Shown: positions 8,423-17,570, counted from the stretch's first letter. The stretch: 64,000 nucleotides of DNA from Clostridia bacterium (GCA_017502085.1 JAFVVQ010000014.1:1-64000), one strand, 5' to 3'. Numbers and translations are program-made. Notes: a model not told the origin generated them from the letters alone.

Positions 8423-9169
8423 TTAATAAAGAATTTCTTTATACCTTTCCGCGTATTGCTTCGGATCAACATTCGAAAGAACGTGTGCATCTGTGCCGAT
8501 ATTGAATACAACACCGACTTCCTTGCCGATCTGAAAATATCTGTGGAAGAATACGGGATCTTTCAGTACGGCGGGTGTATTGAGTTCCCAGGCAATTTCA
8601 GCTTTATTAGCCTTTTCCATAATATCACCGATTTCGTTGTCGGTGAATGATCTTGTAACCGAATGGGGGTCGTCAAAAGCGTGAATATATCCCGCCATAA
8701 AAGGATGGGCAAAGCAATCCGCTCTGCCACTGTCAATAACACCGTTCATAATCGCAAGCATATGTTCAGCATAGGCTCTGGGAGTTATTTCTGAAGGATG
8801 CTCCCAATATCCCTGATGAAAATGATTGGTGGTATAGAGTCTGAAATCAAGAGAATTATCGCATTCAATATCGTCAGCAAACTTACCGATGCCGTAAGAA
8901 GAAAGTTCGGCACCGACATAGACTTTGACTCTGTGTTCGATTGATTCAATCTGTTTAAGAAGCTCAAGTCTCTGGGTGGCAACGGCATTCTTTTTCTGCG
9001 GATAATTATGGTCAGTCAGAGCAATGATTTCAAGACCGCATTCATCAGCAGTCCTGACAATATCAACTGCCGTCATTTCTTTTTTTGCGCATCCAGAAAA
9101 GGTCGTATGGATATGCATATTATGACGCATCAATTCATCAATATCATAGGTTTTCTCGTGAAAAAACAT
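8423..9169 (-). CDS. PHP-domain metal-dependent phosphoesterase
   Basis: This is a 248-residue single-domain PHP (polymerase and histidinol phosphatase) protein, a trinuclear-metal TIM-like barrel. The metal-binding motifs are in order: HMHIHTTFSG (about residues 17-26), LTDHN, the Glu in VGAELSSYG, HFHQGYW, FAHPF, and GTDAH near the C-terminus. It lies 1 base after tatD and 10 bases before xylA, so it belongs to the same transcript. Family members hydrolyse phosphate esters such as histidinol phosphate, nucleotides or sugar phosphates; the substrate is not determined. The his operon in this window lacks a histidinol phosphatase, making this a candidate, although the motif spacing is not typical of HisJ. 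GGAG seven bases upstream supports the start. Confidence 0.85.
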   Translation of the reverse strand: MFFHEKTYDIDELMRHNMHIHTTFSGCAKKEMTAVDIVRTADECGLEIIALTDHNYPQKKNAVATQRLELLKQIESIEHRVKVYVGAELSSYGIGKFADDIECDNSLDFRLYTTNHFHQGYWEHPSEITPRAYAEHMLAIMNGVIDSGRADCFAHPFMAGYIHAFDDPHSVTRSFTDNEIGDIMEKANKAEIAWELNTPAVLKDPVFFHRYFQIGKEVGVVFNIGTDAHVLSNVDPKQYAERYKEILY

Positions 9170-9170
9170 A

Positions 9171-9938
9171 TCAAAGCTCCAATCCGAATAGAATATTTGC
9201 GTTTCTTCTTGTCAAATCAAGAATTTCGTTTGCCGTTGTGTTTCTGACTTCGGCAATAACCTCCGCAGTAAAAGGAATAAAAGAAGAATCGCACCTTTTG
9301 CCTCTATGAGGAACCGGTGTCATATAAGGGCAATCGGTTTCAATCAGAAGCCTGTCCGACGGCACAACAGCCGCAACCTCACGGGGTTTTCTGGCATTTT
9401 TAAAGGTAACTGCTCCGCCGAGACCGATATACATACCGAGACGAATAATTTCTTTTGCCATCTCGGCAGATCCCGAAAAGCAATGAACAACTCCCTTGGG
9501 TTTATGCTTTCTGAGAAGTTCAAGTGTATCCTCATGAGCCTCTCTGTCATGAACTATAATCGGAAGGTCGAGTTCTTTGGCAAGAATTATCTGCTGCTCA
9601 AAAACCTGTTTCTGAATATCCCGCGGAGAAAAATCATAGTGATAATCAAGACCGATTTCTCCCACTGCAACGCATTTATCAGCCATACAAAGCTTTTTGA
9701 GAACAGAAATATAACCTTCTTTGCACCCTTCCGCTTCGTGAGGATGAATTCCGCAGGCAGCATAAACAAAATCAAATTCATCGGCAAGTTCAAGACTTGC
9801 AAGTGAAGATGCAATATCGCTGCCGCAATTTATAATACCGCAAACGCCCTGACCTTGCAGGGCGCTGAGCAGTTCTTTGCGGTCAGGCTCAAATGCATCG
9901 CTGTCATAATGGGCGTGACTGTCAAAGATATTATTCAT
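9171..9938 (-). CDS. tatD: TatD family metal-dependent hydrolase (DNase)
   Basis: This 255-residue TIM-barrel metallo-hydrolase of the TatD family has 3'-5' exonuclease activity on DNA in characterised members. Visible metal-ligand motifs are DSHAHYD (N-terminus), GEIGLDYHYDFSP, PIIVHDREAHED, VVHCFSGS and IETDCPY. It starts 3 bases after the metG stop. The metG-tatD pairing is common in Bacillota and supports the assignment. No strong ribosome site precedes the ATG, so translation is probably coupled to metG. Confidence 0.93.
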   Translation of the reverse strand: MNNIFDSHAHYDSDAFEPDRKELLSALQGQGVCGIINCGSDIASSLASLELADEFDFVYAACGIHPHEAEGCKEGYISVLKKLCMADKCVAVGEIGLDYHYDFSPRDIQKQVFEQQIILAKELDLPIIVHDREAHEDTLELLRKHKPKGVVHCFSGSAEMAKEIIRLGMYIGLGGAVTFKNARKPREVAAVVPSDRLLIETDCPYMTPVPHRGKRCDSSFIPFTAEVIAEVRNTTANEILDLTRRNANILFGLEL

Positions 9939-9941
9939 ATT

Positions 9942-11876
9942 TTATCTGACCTTACTTCCTGCGGGGATACCGTCAACAAAGATAACCTTGACATCGTCCT
10001 CACTGCAGTCTGCGGCAAGAATCATTCCGCAACTCTCAACACCGCAAAGAACGGCGGACTTGAGGTTTGAAACAACGATAACACTCTTACCGATAAGATC
10101 CTCGGGTTTATACCATTTTGCGATACCCGAAGCAACAGTCCTGGGTGTTCCCGTGCCGTCGTCAAGAGATAATTTGAGAAGCTTCTTTGCCTTCTTGACG
10201 GGTTCGCATTCAATAATCTTTGCAACACGAAGGTCAACCTTTGCAAAATCGTCGATACCGATTTTTGCAATACCTTCAATTTCTTCCTTGAGAGGATTGA
10301 CGGGCTCTGCGGGAGCCTTTGCAGCTTCAAGCTCTGCAAGTTCCTTTTCGAGATCAATTCTCGGGAAAATGATTGCACCCTTGCAAACCGTATAGGTTGC
10401 TTCTTTGCCGAACACCGCACTCTCGCTCCACTCAAGATTCTCGGAAATACCAAGCTGTTTGCGGATTTCGGGAGTTGTGTTGGGCATAAAGGGAGCGATA
10501 AGAACGGAAATAATTCTGATGCTCTCGCAAAGATTATACATAACCTCTGCAAGTCTTGCCTTTTGGGATTCATCCTTTGCAAGACTCCAGGGAGCAGTTT
10601 CGTCGATATATTTATTCGTTCTTGAAACAAACTTCCAGATATCAGCAAGTGCGATTGAGAAATTCAGCTTATCAAGCGATGCTTCGGCATTCTTTACGGT
10701 TTCAGCGGCAAGAGCCTTGAGTTCCGCATCAAAATCCCCTGCTTCACGCTCAGCGGGAATTGTTCCGCCGAAATACTTATCAACCATCGCTACCGTTCTG
10801 GAAACAAGGTTGCCGAGGTCATTTGCAAGATCGGAATTGATTCTGTTGATGAGATTTTCGTTTGAGAAAATACCGTCAGAACCAAAAGCAATCTCACGAA
10901 GAAGATAATAACGCAGTGCGTCAACTCCGTATCTTTCTGCAAGAATAACGGGGTCAACGACGTTACCCTTGGACTTACTCATCTTGCCGCCTTCAAGAAG
11001 CACCCAACCGTGACCGTAAACCTTTTCGGGAAGCGGAATATCAAGCGACATAAGGAAAGCGGGCCAATAAATGGTGTGGAATCTGATGATATCCTTGCCG
11101 ATGAGATGAACGTCGCAGGGCCAGAATTTATTATAAAGCGTTTCATCATCCGAGCCGTAGCCGAGAGCGGTGATATAGTTGGTGAGAGCGTCAAGCCAGA
11201 CGTAGATAACGTGATCCTCGTTGACGGGAACGGGAATTCCCCATTTGAATGATGAACGGGATACGCAAAGATCCTGAAGACCGGGCTTGATGAAATTATT
11301 CACCATTTCATTCTGTCTGCTCTGAGGCTCGATGAAACCGGGATGCGATTCATAATATTCAAGAAGCTTGTCGGCATATGCGGAGAGCTTGAAGAAATAT
11401 GCCTCCTCACGCTCATTTGTAACGGGTCTGCCGCAATCGGGACATTTGCCGTCAACTGCCTGAGTTTCTGTCCAGAAGGACTCACAGGGTTTACAGTAAA
11501 GACCTTCATAATAACCCTTATAGATATCGCCTTTTTCATACATCTTGGTAAAGATCTTCTGAACGGCTTTCTCGTGATAATCATCGGTTGTGCGGATAAA
11601 TTTATCATTCGAAATATTCATCAGCTTCCAGAGATCTTTGATGCCGTCGACAATTTTATCGACATATTCTTTGGGAGTGACACCTGCTTCCTTTGCCTTA
11701 TCCTCGATCTTCTGACCGTGTTCGTCGGTACCTGTGAGGAAGAAGGTATCAAATCCCTGAAATCTCTTGTAACGAGCCATTGTATCAGCCGCTACGGTAG
11801 AATATGTGTGACCGATATGAAGCTTATCCGAAGGATAGTATATCGGCGTTGAAATATAAAATGTTTTTTTATCCAT
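9942..11876 (-). CDS. metG: Methionyl-tRNA synthetase with C-terminal tRNA-binding domain
   Basis: MetG charges tRNA-Met and initiator tRNA with methionine. The class I signatures are HIGH (residues 20-23, in KLHIGHTYS) and KMSKSKGNVV. A CxxC...CxxC zinc knuckle occurs in the connective peptide (YCKPCESF...CPDCGRP). The C-terminal 110 residues form a Trbp111-like OB domain (DFAKVDLRVAKIIECEPVKKAKKLLKL), the usual layout for Bacillota. The length is 644 residues from the ATG at 11876, which has GGAG nine bases upstream; a TTG at 11891 would extend it but overlaps that ribosome site. It lies centrally in the nagB-metG-tatD-PHP-xylAB run, and no T-box leader is visible before it. Confidence 0.97.
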   Translation of the reverse strand: MDKKTFYISTPIYYPSDKLHIGHTYSTVAADTMARYKRFQGFDTFFLTGTDEHGQKIEDKAKEAGVTPKEYVDKIVDGIKDLWKLMNISNDKFIRTTDDYHEKAVQKIFTKMYEKGDIYKGYYEGLYCKPCESFWTETQAVDGKCPDCGRPVTNEREEAYFFKLSAYADKLLEYYESHPGFIEPQSRQNEMVNNFIKPGLQDLCVSRSSFKWGIPVPVNEDHVIYVWLDALTNYITALGYGSDDETLYNKFWPCDVHLIGKDIIRFHTIYWPAFLMSLDIPLPEKVYGHGWVLLEGGKMSKSKGNVVDPVILAERYGVDALRYYLLREIAFGSDGIFSNENLINRINSDLANDLGNLVSRTVAMVDKYFGGTIPAEREAGDFDAELKALAAETVKNAEASLDKLNFSIALADIWKFVSRTNKYIDETAPWSLAKDESQKARLAEVMYNLCESIRIISVLIAPFMPNTTPEIRKQLGISENLEWSESAVFGKEATYTVCKGAIIFPRIDLEKELAELEAAKAPAEPVNPLKEEIEGIAKIGIDDFAKVDLRVAKIIECEPVKKAKKLLKLSLDDGTGTPRTVASGIAKWYKPEDLIGKSVIVVSNLKSAVLCGVESCGMILAADCSEDDVKVIFVDGIPAGSKVR

Positions 11877-11900
11877 TGTTTTGAACTCCAATTCTGAATA

Positions 11901-12623
11901 TTAAAGAAGTGCAGCAGCGGCTTCGTCAAGGAAGATAACAACGTCGTCATGCTGCTGAAGAATTGATGCGGGAAGCTGAGGTGTGACCTCACCCTTGATC
12001 ATACCCTTGACTGCTTCAGCCTTTGATGCGCCTGTAGCAATGAGAACGATTTTCTTTGCCTTCATAATCGAGCCGATACCCATTGTCATTGCATAACGGG
12101 GCATGGGAATATCATCAAAATAAATTGAGTTAGCATCGATTGTGCTCTGAGTGAGTGCGATTTTGAAGCTCTCTCCCGTAAATGCATCGGAAGGCTCGTT
12201 GAATGCGATATGACCGTTTCTGCCGATACCGAGAAGCTGAATATCAATTCCGCCCTTTGCAGCGATGGCTGCGGCATAACGTGCGCTTTCAGCATCGGGA
12301 TCGGTTGTATTGCCGTCAAGGAAATTAACATTATCTGCATTAATATCAATCTTTGAGAAAAGATTTTCAAACATAAACGAATAGTAGCTGTTCTTATGCT
12401 CCTTGGGAAGATCGCAGTATTCGTCAAGATTGAAGGTGCTGACATCCTTGAAAGAAACTTTGCCTTCGGCATATTCCGAAGCGATGTAGTTATATGTGGG
12501 AACGGGTGTAGCACCGGTTGCAAGACCGAGTACGCAATCAGGCTTCTCTTTGACAAAATCGCAGAAAAGCTGACCTGCGGCAACACCGATTTCCTGTTCG
12601 TTCTTAAAAATTCTGATATCCAT
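11901..12623 (-). CDS. nagB: Glucosamine-6-phosphate deaminase
   Basis: NagB converts glucosamine 6-phosphate to fructose 6-phosphate plus ammonia, the committed step that brings amino sugars into glycolysis. The 240-residue protein shows GLATGATPVPTY, the catalytic Asp region FNLDEYCDL, DIQLLGIGRNGHIAFNEP, and a C-terminal HDDVVIFLDEAAA. Some usual allosteric C-terminal residues are absent, as in other Bacillota NagB proteins. A strong AGGAGG ribosome site precedes the ATG. It sits 24 bases upstream of metG and 21 bases after the Gfo/Idh gene. No nagA is present in the window. Confidence 0.96.
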   Translation of the reverse strand: MDIRIFKNEQEIGVAAGQLFCDFVKEKPDCVLGLATGATPVPTYNYIASEYAEGKVSFKDVSTFNLDEYCDLPKEHKNSYYSFMFENLFSKIDINADNVNFLDGNTTDPDAESARYAAAIAAKGGIDIQLLGIGRNGHIAFNEPSDAFTGESFKIALTQSTIDANSIYFDDIPMPRYAMTMGIGSIMKAKKIVLIATGASKAEAVKGMIKGEVTPQLPASILQQHDDVVIFLDEAAAALL

Positions 12624-12644
12624 TATAAATTCCTCCTGAATAAT

Positions 12645-13709
12645 TTAATCAATAATAATTTCTCTGTGTGAAGCCGAAGAATCATAGATTGCCTGAAGAA
12701 TCTTTGAAGTTTCAACAGCATAATCAATGTTCTGACGGTTTTTGTCACCCGTTTTTACGCAACAGATGAAATCGTTGATTTCGTTCTGATACATATCGGT
12801 TGTTTTGCATTCAACCTTTGTTTCGGTGAGCATACCGTTCTTTGTTGAATAAAGCGTAAAATCACCGCAATATTTAAGACGGATTCCGCCTTTATCGCCC
12901 ATAAAGTCAATGAAAGTTTCGCTGACTCCGATATTCTGTGCCCAAGCACCGTTGAAACTGATGACAGGACCGCTTGTTCTGACAACGCCAACAACAGAAT
13001 CGTCAACGTCATAAGTGCCGTCCATTTCCGCAGTACCTTCAGCCCACATACTCTTGTAAACGTAATTTTTAATATCTTTACCGAGTTTGCAGAACGCTTC
13101 ACCCGACGCCGTTACGGGTTTGGGATCGCCGCAGCAATACATAATAAGATCGAGATAGTGAACACCCCAGTCGATAAGTGCGCCGCCGCCCGACTTTGCT
13201 TTTGTTGTAAAGTCACCGCCGATACCGGGAATTGAACGGTGTGCTCTGAAAGAAGCGTAAACGTGATAAACTTCACCGAGCTCGCCCGCATCAATCAATT
13301 CTCTGATCTTATGAACGTAAGTGTTGAAACGGTTGCAGACGCCGATATTCAGCACCTTACCTGTTTCGTGAGCGACCTTCTGCATTTCGAGAGCCTCGCT
13401 GAGAATTCTTGCCGCAGGCTTTTCGCAAAGAACGTTTTTGCCCGCACGGAGAAAATCAATTGAAATAATTGAATGAAAATCGTTATGTGTGCATACTGAT
13501 ACGGCTTCGATTTCGGGATCATTGAGAAAATCGTGATAATCAGCGACAGCTGTACCGCATCCGTATTTTTCAACACAAGCCTCTGCTCTCTCGGGAATAA
13601 TATCACAGAAATACTTGATTTCAACATCATCATTTTTAATATAAGCGGGAATATGGGCTGAGTTGGCTATTGTACCGCAGCCGATAACCGCAACCTTGAT
13701 TTTTGACAC
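12645..13709 (-). CDS. Gfo/Idh/MocA family oxidoreductase
   Basis: This is an NAD(P)-dependent sugar or polyol dehydrogenase of the Gfo/Idh/MocA family. An N-terminal Rossmann fold (VAVIGCGTIANSAHIPAY) is followed by the CEKPAA motif carrying the catalytic-site Lys and a C-terminal alpha/beta substrate domain with DWGVHYLDL. I prefer the GTG at 13709 as start: GGAGGA lies six bases before it, whereas the ATG at 13715 abuts that site. It is first in the seven-gene minus-strand run and divergent from two sugar-phosphate isomerase-type genes. Together they suggest oxidation and isomerisation of an unusual sugar, such as an inositol or 3-keto sugar. The substrate is unknown. Confidence 0.9.
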   Translation of the reverse strand: MSKIKVAVIGCGTIANSAHIPAYIKNDDVEIKYFCDIIPERAEACVEKYGCGTAVADYHDFLNDPEIEAVSVCTHNDFHSIISIDFLRAGKNVLCEKPAARILSEALEMQKVAHETGKVLNIGVCNRFNTYVHKIRELIDAGELGEVYHVYASFRAHRSIPGIGGDFTTKAKSGGGALIDWGVHYLDLIMYCCGDPKPVTASGEAFCKLGKDIKNYVYKSMWAEGTAEMDGTYDVDDSVVGVVRTSGPVISFNGAWAQNIGVSETFIDFMGDKGGIRLKYCGDFTLYSTKNGMLTETKVECKTTDMYQNEINDFICCVKTGDKNRQNIDYAVETSKILQAIYDSSASHREIIID

Positions 13710-13797
13710 AGACATTCCTCCGATTATAGTATAATAGTATTATTTAATTAATATTATACCAATTAGCAAAAAATGTAAAGATAAATTAAAAAATTTC

Positions 13798-13826
13798 TTG
13801 CAAAATCATTATTACTTTACTATAAT
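13798..13826 (+). promoter_or_regulatory. Sigma-A promoter of the isomerase pair
   Basis: TTGCAA (13798-13803), 17 bases, TATAAT (13821-13826), 38 bases before the first isomerase start. The divergent Gfo/Idh transcript must start in the same 150-base region, where TTTACA (rc of 13774-13779) with TATAAT (rc of 13753-13758) is a weaker, 15-base-spaced candidate. Confidence 0.7.
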
Positions 13827-13863
13827 TAACTTATCAATTTTTATTCAAAGGAGATAAAACATC

Positions 13864-14706
13864 ATGAGCAGATTTCCTATCGGCGTTATAATCAACAGTT
13901 TCAGAACTGATATTCCCACTGCCGTAAAAAAAGCGGCATCAGTCGGTGCTCAGGGTATCCAGGTTTATGCTACAAGCGGAGAAATGGCACCCGAAAATAT
14001 GAACGCTGCAAAAAGAGCTGAATTCAAAGCACTTGTCAATGATAACGGTCTTGTTATTTCAGCGCTTTGCGGTGACCTCGGCGGCGGTTTCGGTCACAAA
14101 GACGAAAACCCCGCAAGAGTTGAAAAATCAAAGAGAATCCTCGACCTTGCCAAGGAGCTCGGCACAGACGTTGTAACAACCCATATCGGTGTTGTTCCCG
14201 TTGACAAGAATCACGACAGATATAAGATTATGCAGGAAGCTTGTTTTGAACTCGCATCATATGCCGACAGCATCGATGCTCATTTTGCAGTTGAAACAGG
14301 TCCCGAAACATCCGCAATGCTTAAGGAGTTCCTTGACGGTCTCAACTCAACCGGCGTCGGTGTTAATCTCGACCCCGCTAACCTCGTTATGGTTACCGGT
14401 GACGATCCTGCAGGTGCGGTTTACAACCTTCAGAAATACATCGTTCATACTCACGCAAAAGACGGCAAGATGCTTTGCTACAGAGATCCCGAAATCGTTT
14501 ACGGTATCGTTAAAGATCCCCTCGTAACGGGCGATTCATTCATTGAAGTTCCTCTCGGCGAAGGCAGTGTAGATTGGAAAAAATACCTTGCTGCTCTCGA
14601 CGATATCGGTTACAAAGGCTTCCTGACTATTGAAAGAGAAGTTGGTGACGATCCCGAAAAGGATATCAGAAAAGCCGTTGAATTCCTTAAAAGCCACGGT
14701 TGCTGA
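13864..14706 (+). CDS. Sugar phosphate isomerase/epimerase (TIM barrel)
   Basis: This 280-residue protein has the xylose-isomerase-like/AP-endonuclease-2 TIM-barrel fold. Typical blocks are [44 protein letters not shown], the metal-ligand Glu in [34 protein letters not shown], and [16 protein letters not shown]. The paired Glu, Asp, His and Glu form a probable divalent-metal site. Members isomerise, epimerise or dehydrate sugars and inositols. AAAGGAG precedes the ATG. The second barrel gene begins 15 bases downstream, so the two form one unit, divergent from a Gfo/Idh dehydrogenase. The exact reaction is unknown. Confidence 0.88.
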   Translation: MSRFPIGVIINSFRTDIPTAVKKAASVGAQGIQVYATSGEMAPENMNAAKRAEFKALVNDNGLVISALCGDLGGGFGHKDENPARVEKSKRILDLAKELGTDVVTTHIGVVPVDKNHDRYKIMQEACFELASYADSIDAHFAVETGPETSAMLKEFLDGLNSTGVGVNLDPANLVMVTGDDPAGAVYNLQKYIVHTHAKDGKMLCYRDPEIVYGIVKDPLVTGDSFIEVPLGEGSVDWKKYLAALDDIGYKGFLTIEREVGDDPEKDIRKAVEFLKSHGC

Positions 14707-14721
14707 GGAGGCTGACGGACA

Positions 14722-15588
14722 ATGAAAATCGGAGTCAGCAGCTACAGTTATCAACAGCTTATAAATGAAAAGAAAGAATCTCAGCTCAGCATTATGAAAC
14801 TCGCAAAAGAAGCGGGTTTTGACGGCATTGAATTCATCGATCTTTCAGCTCCCGACGGTATGACCGAAGCGGAATATGCAACACTTATCAGAGAAGAAAG
14901 CGAGAAGCTTTCGCTCCCCGTTATTGCATATACAATCAGCGCCAATCTTCTCGGTGACAGAACACTTGAAGAAGAGGTTGAAAGAGTCTGCAAAAAAGTT
15001 GATATTGCCGAAATCCTGGGCGCAAAAAAACTTCGTCACGATGCCGCGTGGAGCGTTCCCGAAAACATAAAATCCTATGCCGGATTCGATGAAATTCTGC
15101 CCGTTCTGACTGACGGATGCTCAAAAATCACTTCCTATGCATCTGAAAAAGGCATTGAAACCATGATCGAAAATCACGGCTTTTTCTGTCAGGACAGTGA
15201 CAGAGTCGAAAGAATCATAACCGGCACCGCAAATCCCAATTTCGGCGCACTAATTGATATAGGTAATTTCTGCTGTGCTGATGAAAACAGTGCCTCTGCT
15301 GTCGGCAGACTTGCGCCTTTCGCAAAGCACGTTCATGCAAAAGATTTTCATATCAAAGACGGCAACGGTCTCAATCCGGGCAAAGGCTTCTTCAGATCAA
15401 GGGGCGGAAACTACCTCCGAGGTTCTATTATCGGTCACGGCGATATACCCGTTTTCAAGTGTCTTTCAATCCTCAAATCAAGCGGTTACGACGGGTTTGT
15501 AAGCGTTGAATTTGAAGGTATGGAAAACTGTCTTGACGGTATTTCCGTCGGATTTGAAAATCTCCGCAAAATGATTGAACTTCTATAA
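14722..15588 (+). CDS. Sugar phosphate isomerase/epimerase (second TIM barrel)
   Basis: This 288-residue protein belongs to the same fold superfamily as its upstream neighbour but is clearly divergent in sequence. Visible blocks are SSYSYQQLI at the N-terminus, AGFDGIEFIDL, ETMIENHGFFCQDSDRV (metal Glu and His), GALIDIGNFCCADE, HVHAKDFHIK, RGSIIGHGDIPV and GFVSVEFEGMENCLDGI. Family members are IolE/IolI- or EboC-like isomerases and dehydratases. It is co-transcribed with the gene before it and followed by a terminator. Two non-identical barrels plus a dehydrogenase suggest consecutive steps in one sugar or cyclitol pathway; this is inference. Confidence 0.88.
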   Translation: MKIGVSSYSYQQLINEKKESQLSIMKLAKEAGFDGIEFIDLSAPDGMTEAEYATLIREESEKLSLPVIAYTISANLLGDRTLEEEVERVCKKVDIAEILGAKKLRHDAAWSVPENIKSYAGFDEILPVLTDGCSKITSYASEKGIETMIENHGFFCQDSDRVERIITGTANPNFGALIDIGNFCCADENSASAVGRLAPFAKHVHAKDFHIKDGNGLNPGKGFFRSRGGNYLRGSIIGHGDIPVFKCLSILKSSGYDGFVSVEFEGMENCLDGISVGFENLRKMIELL

Positions 15589-15606
15589 AATTTCTATATA
15601 TCACTG

Positions 15607-15639
15607 ACCTGTGTGTATTATCTGCACACAGGTTTTTTT
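15607..15639 (+). terminator. Terminator after the isomerase pair
   Basis: A 9-bp stem, ACCTGTGTG (15607-15615) with CACACAGGT (15625-15633), is followed by seven T's. Confidence 0.88.
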
Positions 15640-15737
15640 ATTTATGCTAATTGTTAATGAATTGTTAAAAAACACAATATTTAGTAATTTTAAATAAAAT
15701 TTGTCCGATATTTAGAAAATTCTTAATAATTGAACAG

Positions 15738-15766
15738 TTGAATTTTATTTTTGCATATGATAAAAT
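15738..15766 (+). promoter_or_regulatory. Sigma-A promoter of the AMP-ligase gene
   Basis: TTGAAT (15738-15743), 17 bases, TAAAAT (15761-15766), 34 bases before the TTG start at 15801. The rest of the 212-base gap (15640-15737) is AT-rich and holds nothing I recognise. Confidence 0.6.
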
Positions 15767-15800
15767 AACTTGGATTCTGTAATAAGGAGAGAAAAAGGCT

Positions 15801-17519
15801 TTGGCTAAACCGTTTTATGAAGTAAGACAGCTTCGCGATTTAAGAGACCTTATCACTCAGAGTGTTGACCTTTTCGGTGAAAGACCCGCATTTGAAGTCA
15901 AGGATTTCAAAAATAAGCAACATTATAATATTTCATATAATGAATATTACGAGCAGATTAATGCGCTCGGCACTGCCCTTATCGATATGGGGCTCAAAAA
16001 TGAGAAAATTGCAATCTCCGGCGATAACTGTTATGAATGGTGCCTGACATATATGGCAACCGTTCTCGGCGTCGGTGTTATTGTTCCTATTGATAAAGAA
16101 CTTCTTTTCAACGATATCAACGATATTCTTAACATCGCTGACGTTAAGATGATTTTTTGCGACAAAAAAATATACCAAAAACTCGCTGAACACGAGAATG
16201 AACTTAAAAAAGATCTTCAGATTGTTCATATCCGCAGAGAAAAAATAGAAGGCATAACTGTTATCGAAGAACTGCTTGAAAGAGGCAGAAAACTCCTTGC
16301 CGAAGGTGACAGACGCTTCCTCGAAGCCGAAATCGATCCCGACGCAATGTGCTCTCTTCTTTTCACATCCGGAACAACAGGTATGTCAAAAGGTGTTATG
16401 CTCTGCCACAGAAACTTCTGCTTTGAAGTTATGTCAGCAATGAGCGTTGTAAAAATCAAGCCTGAAGATTGCGGTATCTCGCTGCTTCCTCTTCACCATA
16501 CCTTTGAAAGCTCAATCATTCTTTTCTTCGCTCCTTATTGCGGTGCAAAAGTTACATTCTGTGACGGTTTCAAATACGTTCTGAAAAATATGAAGGAATT
16601 CAATCCTTCTGTTTTCGTTGCTGTTCCCCTGCTTCTCGAAACAGTTCACAGAAGACTTATGAAAGCCATCAAAGCTAAGCCTCACGGCGAATTTCTTTTC
16701 AAACTCGGCAAAGTGCTTGTCAAGGCAGGTAAGAAAGTCGGCATAGACCTTAAAAATATTTTCTTCAAAGAGATCATCGATACTTTCGGCGGCAATATGA
16801 GACTCATCATCTGCGGCGCCGCACCCATCAATCCCCAGATTCTCAAGGATTTCGACGCAATCGGTATTCAGATTATCTTCGGCTACGGCCTGACCGAATG
16901 TGCTCCCCTTGCTATTATCAATCACGACAGACTTCATCTTGCCGAATCAGTCGGTGAACCCATTCCCGGCAGTGAAGCAAAAATCCTTAATCCCGATCCC
17001 GTAACAGGCGTTGGTGAAATCTGCGTCAAGGGTGATATGGTAATGCTCGGCTATTACAACAACCCTGAAGAGACTGCCAAAGTTATCGACAGTGAAGGCT
17101 TCTTCCACACAGGTGACCTCGGTTACGTCGATAAGAAAGGCCGCTACTATATTTCGGGCCGAAGCAAGAACGTTATCGTTACCAGCAACGGTAAAAACAT
17201 TTACCCCGAAGAGCTTGAATATCATCTTTCAGAGGATATTCTCGTCGGCGAATGCCTTGTTCTTACTGACAAGAACAAAAAAGGTGAAGATATTGTCGGC
17301 GCAAGAATCTACCCCAACTTTGAAGAACTCAAGGAGCAGACCGGTAAGAACGCAGACGATTTCACCGACGGCGAACTTCACGAAATCTTCTCCAAAACAG
17401 TTGACAGTGTAAACGAAAAACTTCCCGCATACAAGAAAATACTTCATTTCAAAATCAGACGTACTGAGTTTGCAAAAACAACAACTCAGAAGATAAAAAG
17501 ATTTGAGTATAAAGATTGA
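15801..17519 (+). CDS. AMP-dependent synthetase, long-chain acyl-CoA ligase type
   Basis: This 572-residue ANL-superfamily enzyme activates a carboxylic acid, probably a fatty acid, to an acyl-adenylate and then a CoA thioester. Motifs are in order: LLFTSGTTGMSKGVML (phosphate loop), IICGAAPINPQI, FGYGLTECAPL, FHTGDLGYVDKKGRYYISGRSKNVI (A8 hinge), and the C-terminal Lys region TTTQKIKRFE. Translation probably starts at TTG 15801, since AAGGAG lies 12 bases upstream and no ATG occurs before conserved sequence begins. It is monocistronic. A role in membrane-lipid recycling or fatty-acid uptake is plausible, but the acid cannot be read from the sequence. Confidence 0.92.
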   Translation: MAKPFYEVRQLRDLRDLITQSVDLFGERPAFEVKDFKNKQHYNISYNEYYEQINALGTALIDMGLKNEKIAISGDNCYEWCLTYMATVLGVGVIVPIDKELLFNDINDILNIADVKMIFCDKKIYQKLAEHENELKKDLQIVHIRREKIEGITVIEELLERGRKLLAEGDRRFLEAEIDPDAMCSLLFTSGTTGMSKGVMLCHRNFCFEVMSAMSVVKIKPEDCGISLLPLHHTFESSIILFFAPYCGAKVTFCDGFKYVLKNMKEFNPSVFVAVPLLLETVHRRLMKAIKAKPHGEFLFKLGKVLVKAGKKVGIDLKNIFFKEIIDTFGGNMRLIICGAAPINPQILKDFDAIGIQIIFGYGLTECAPLAIINHDRLHLAESVGEPIPGSEAKILNPDPVTGVGEICVKGDMVMLGYYNNPEETAKVIDSEGFFHTGDLGYVDKKGRYYISGRSKNVIVTSNGKNIYPEELEYHLSEDILVGECLVLTDKNKKGEDIVGARIYPNFEELKEQTGKNADDFTDGELHEIFSKTVDSVNEKLPAYKKILHFKIRRTEFAKTTTQKIKRFEYKD

Positions 17520-17524
17520 CTCTC

Positions 17525-17550
17525 AGCCGCCTGTTTCAAGGCGGCTTTTT
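17525..17550 (+). terminator. Terminator of the AMP-ligase gene
   Basis: The GC-rich stem AGCCGCC (17525-17531) pairs with GGCGGCT (17540-17546) and is followed by a T run. Confidence 0.9.
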
Positions 17551-17570
17551 AATTAGAAAGGATCCGAAGT

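Noticed and set aside
11343..11852. Open frame of 169 codons opposite metG
   Set aside because: It is a shadow of metG on the other strand, with no ribosome site and low-complexity composition.
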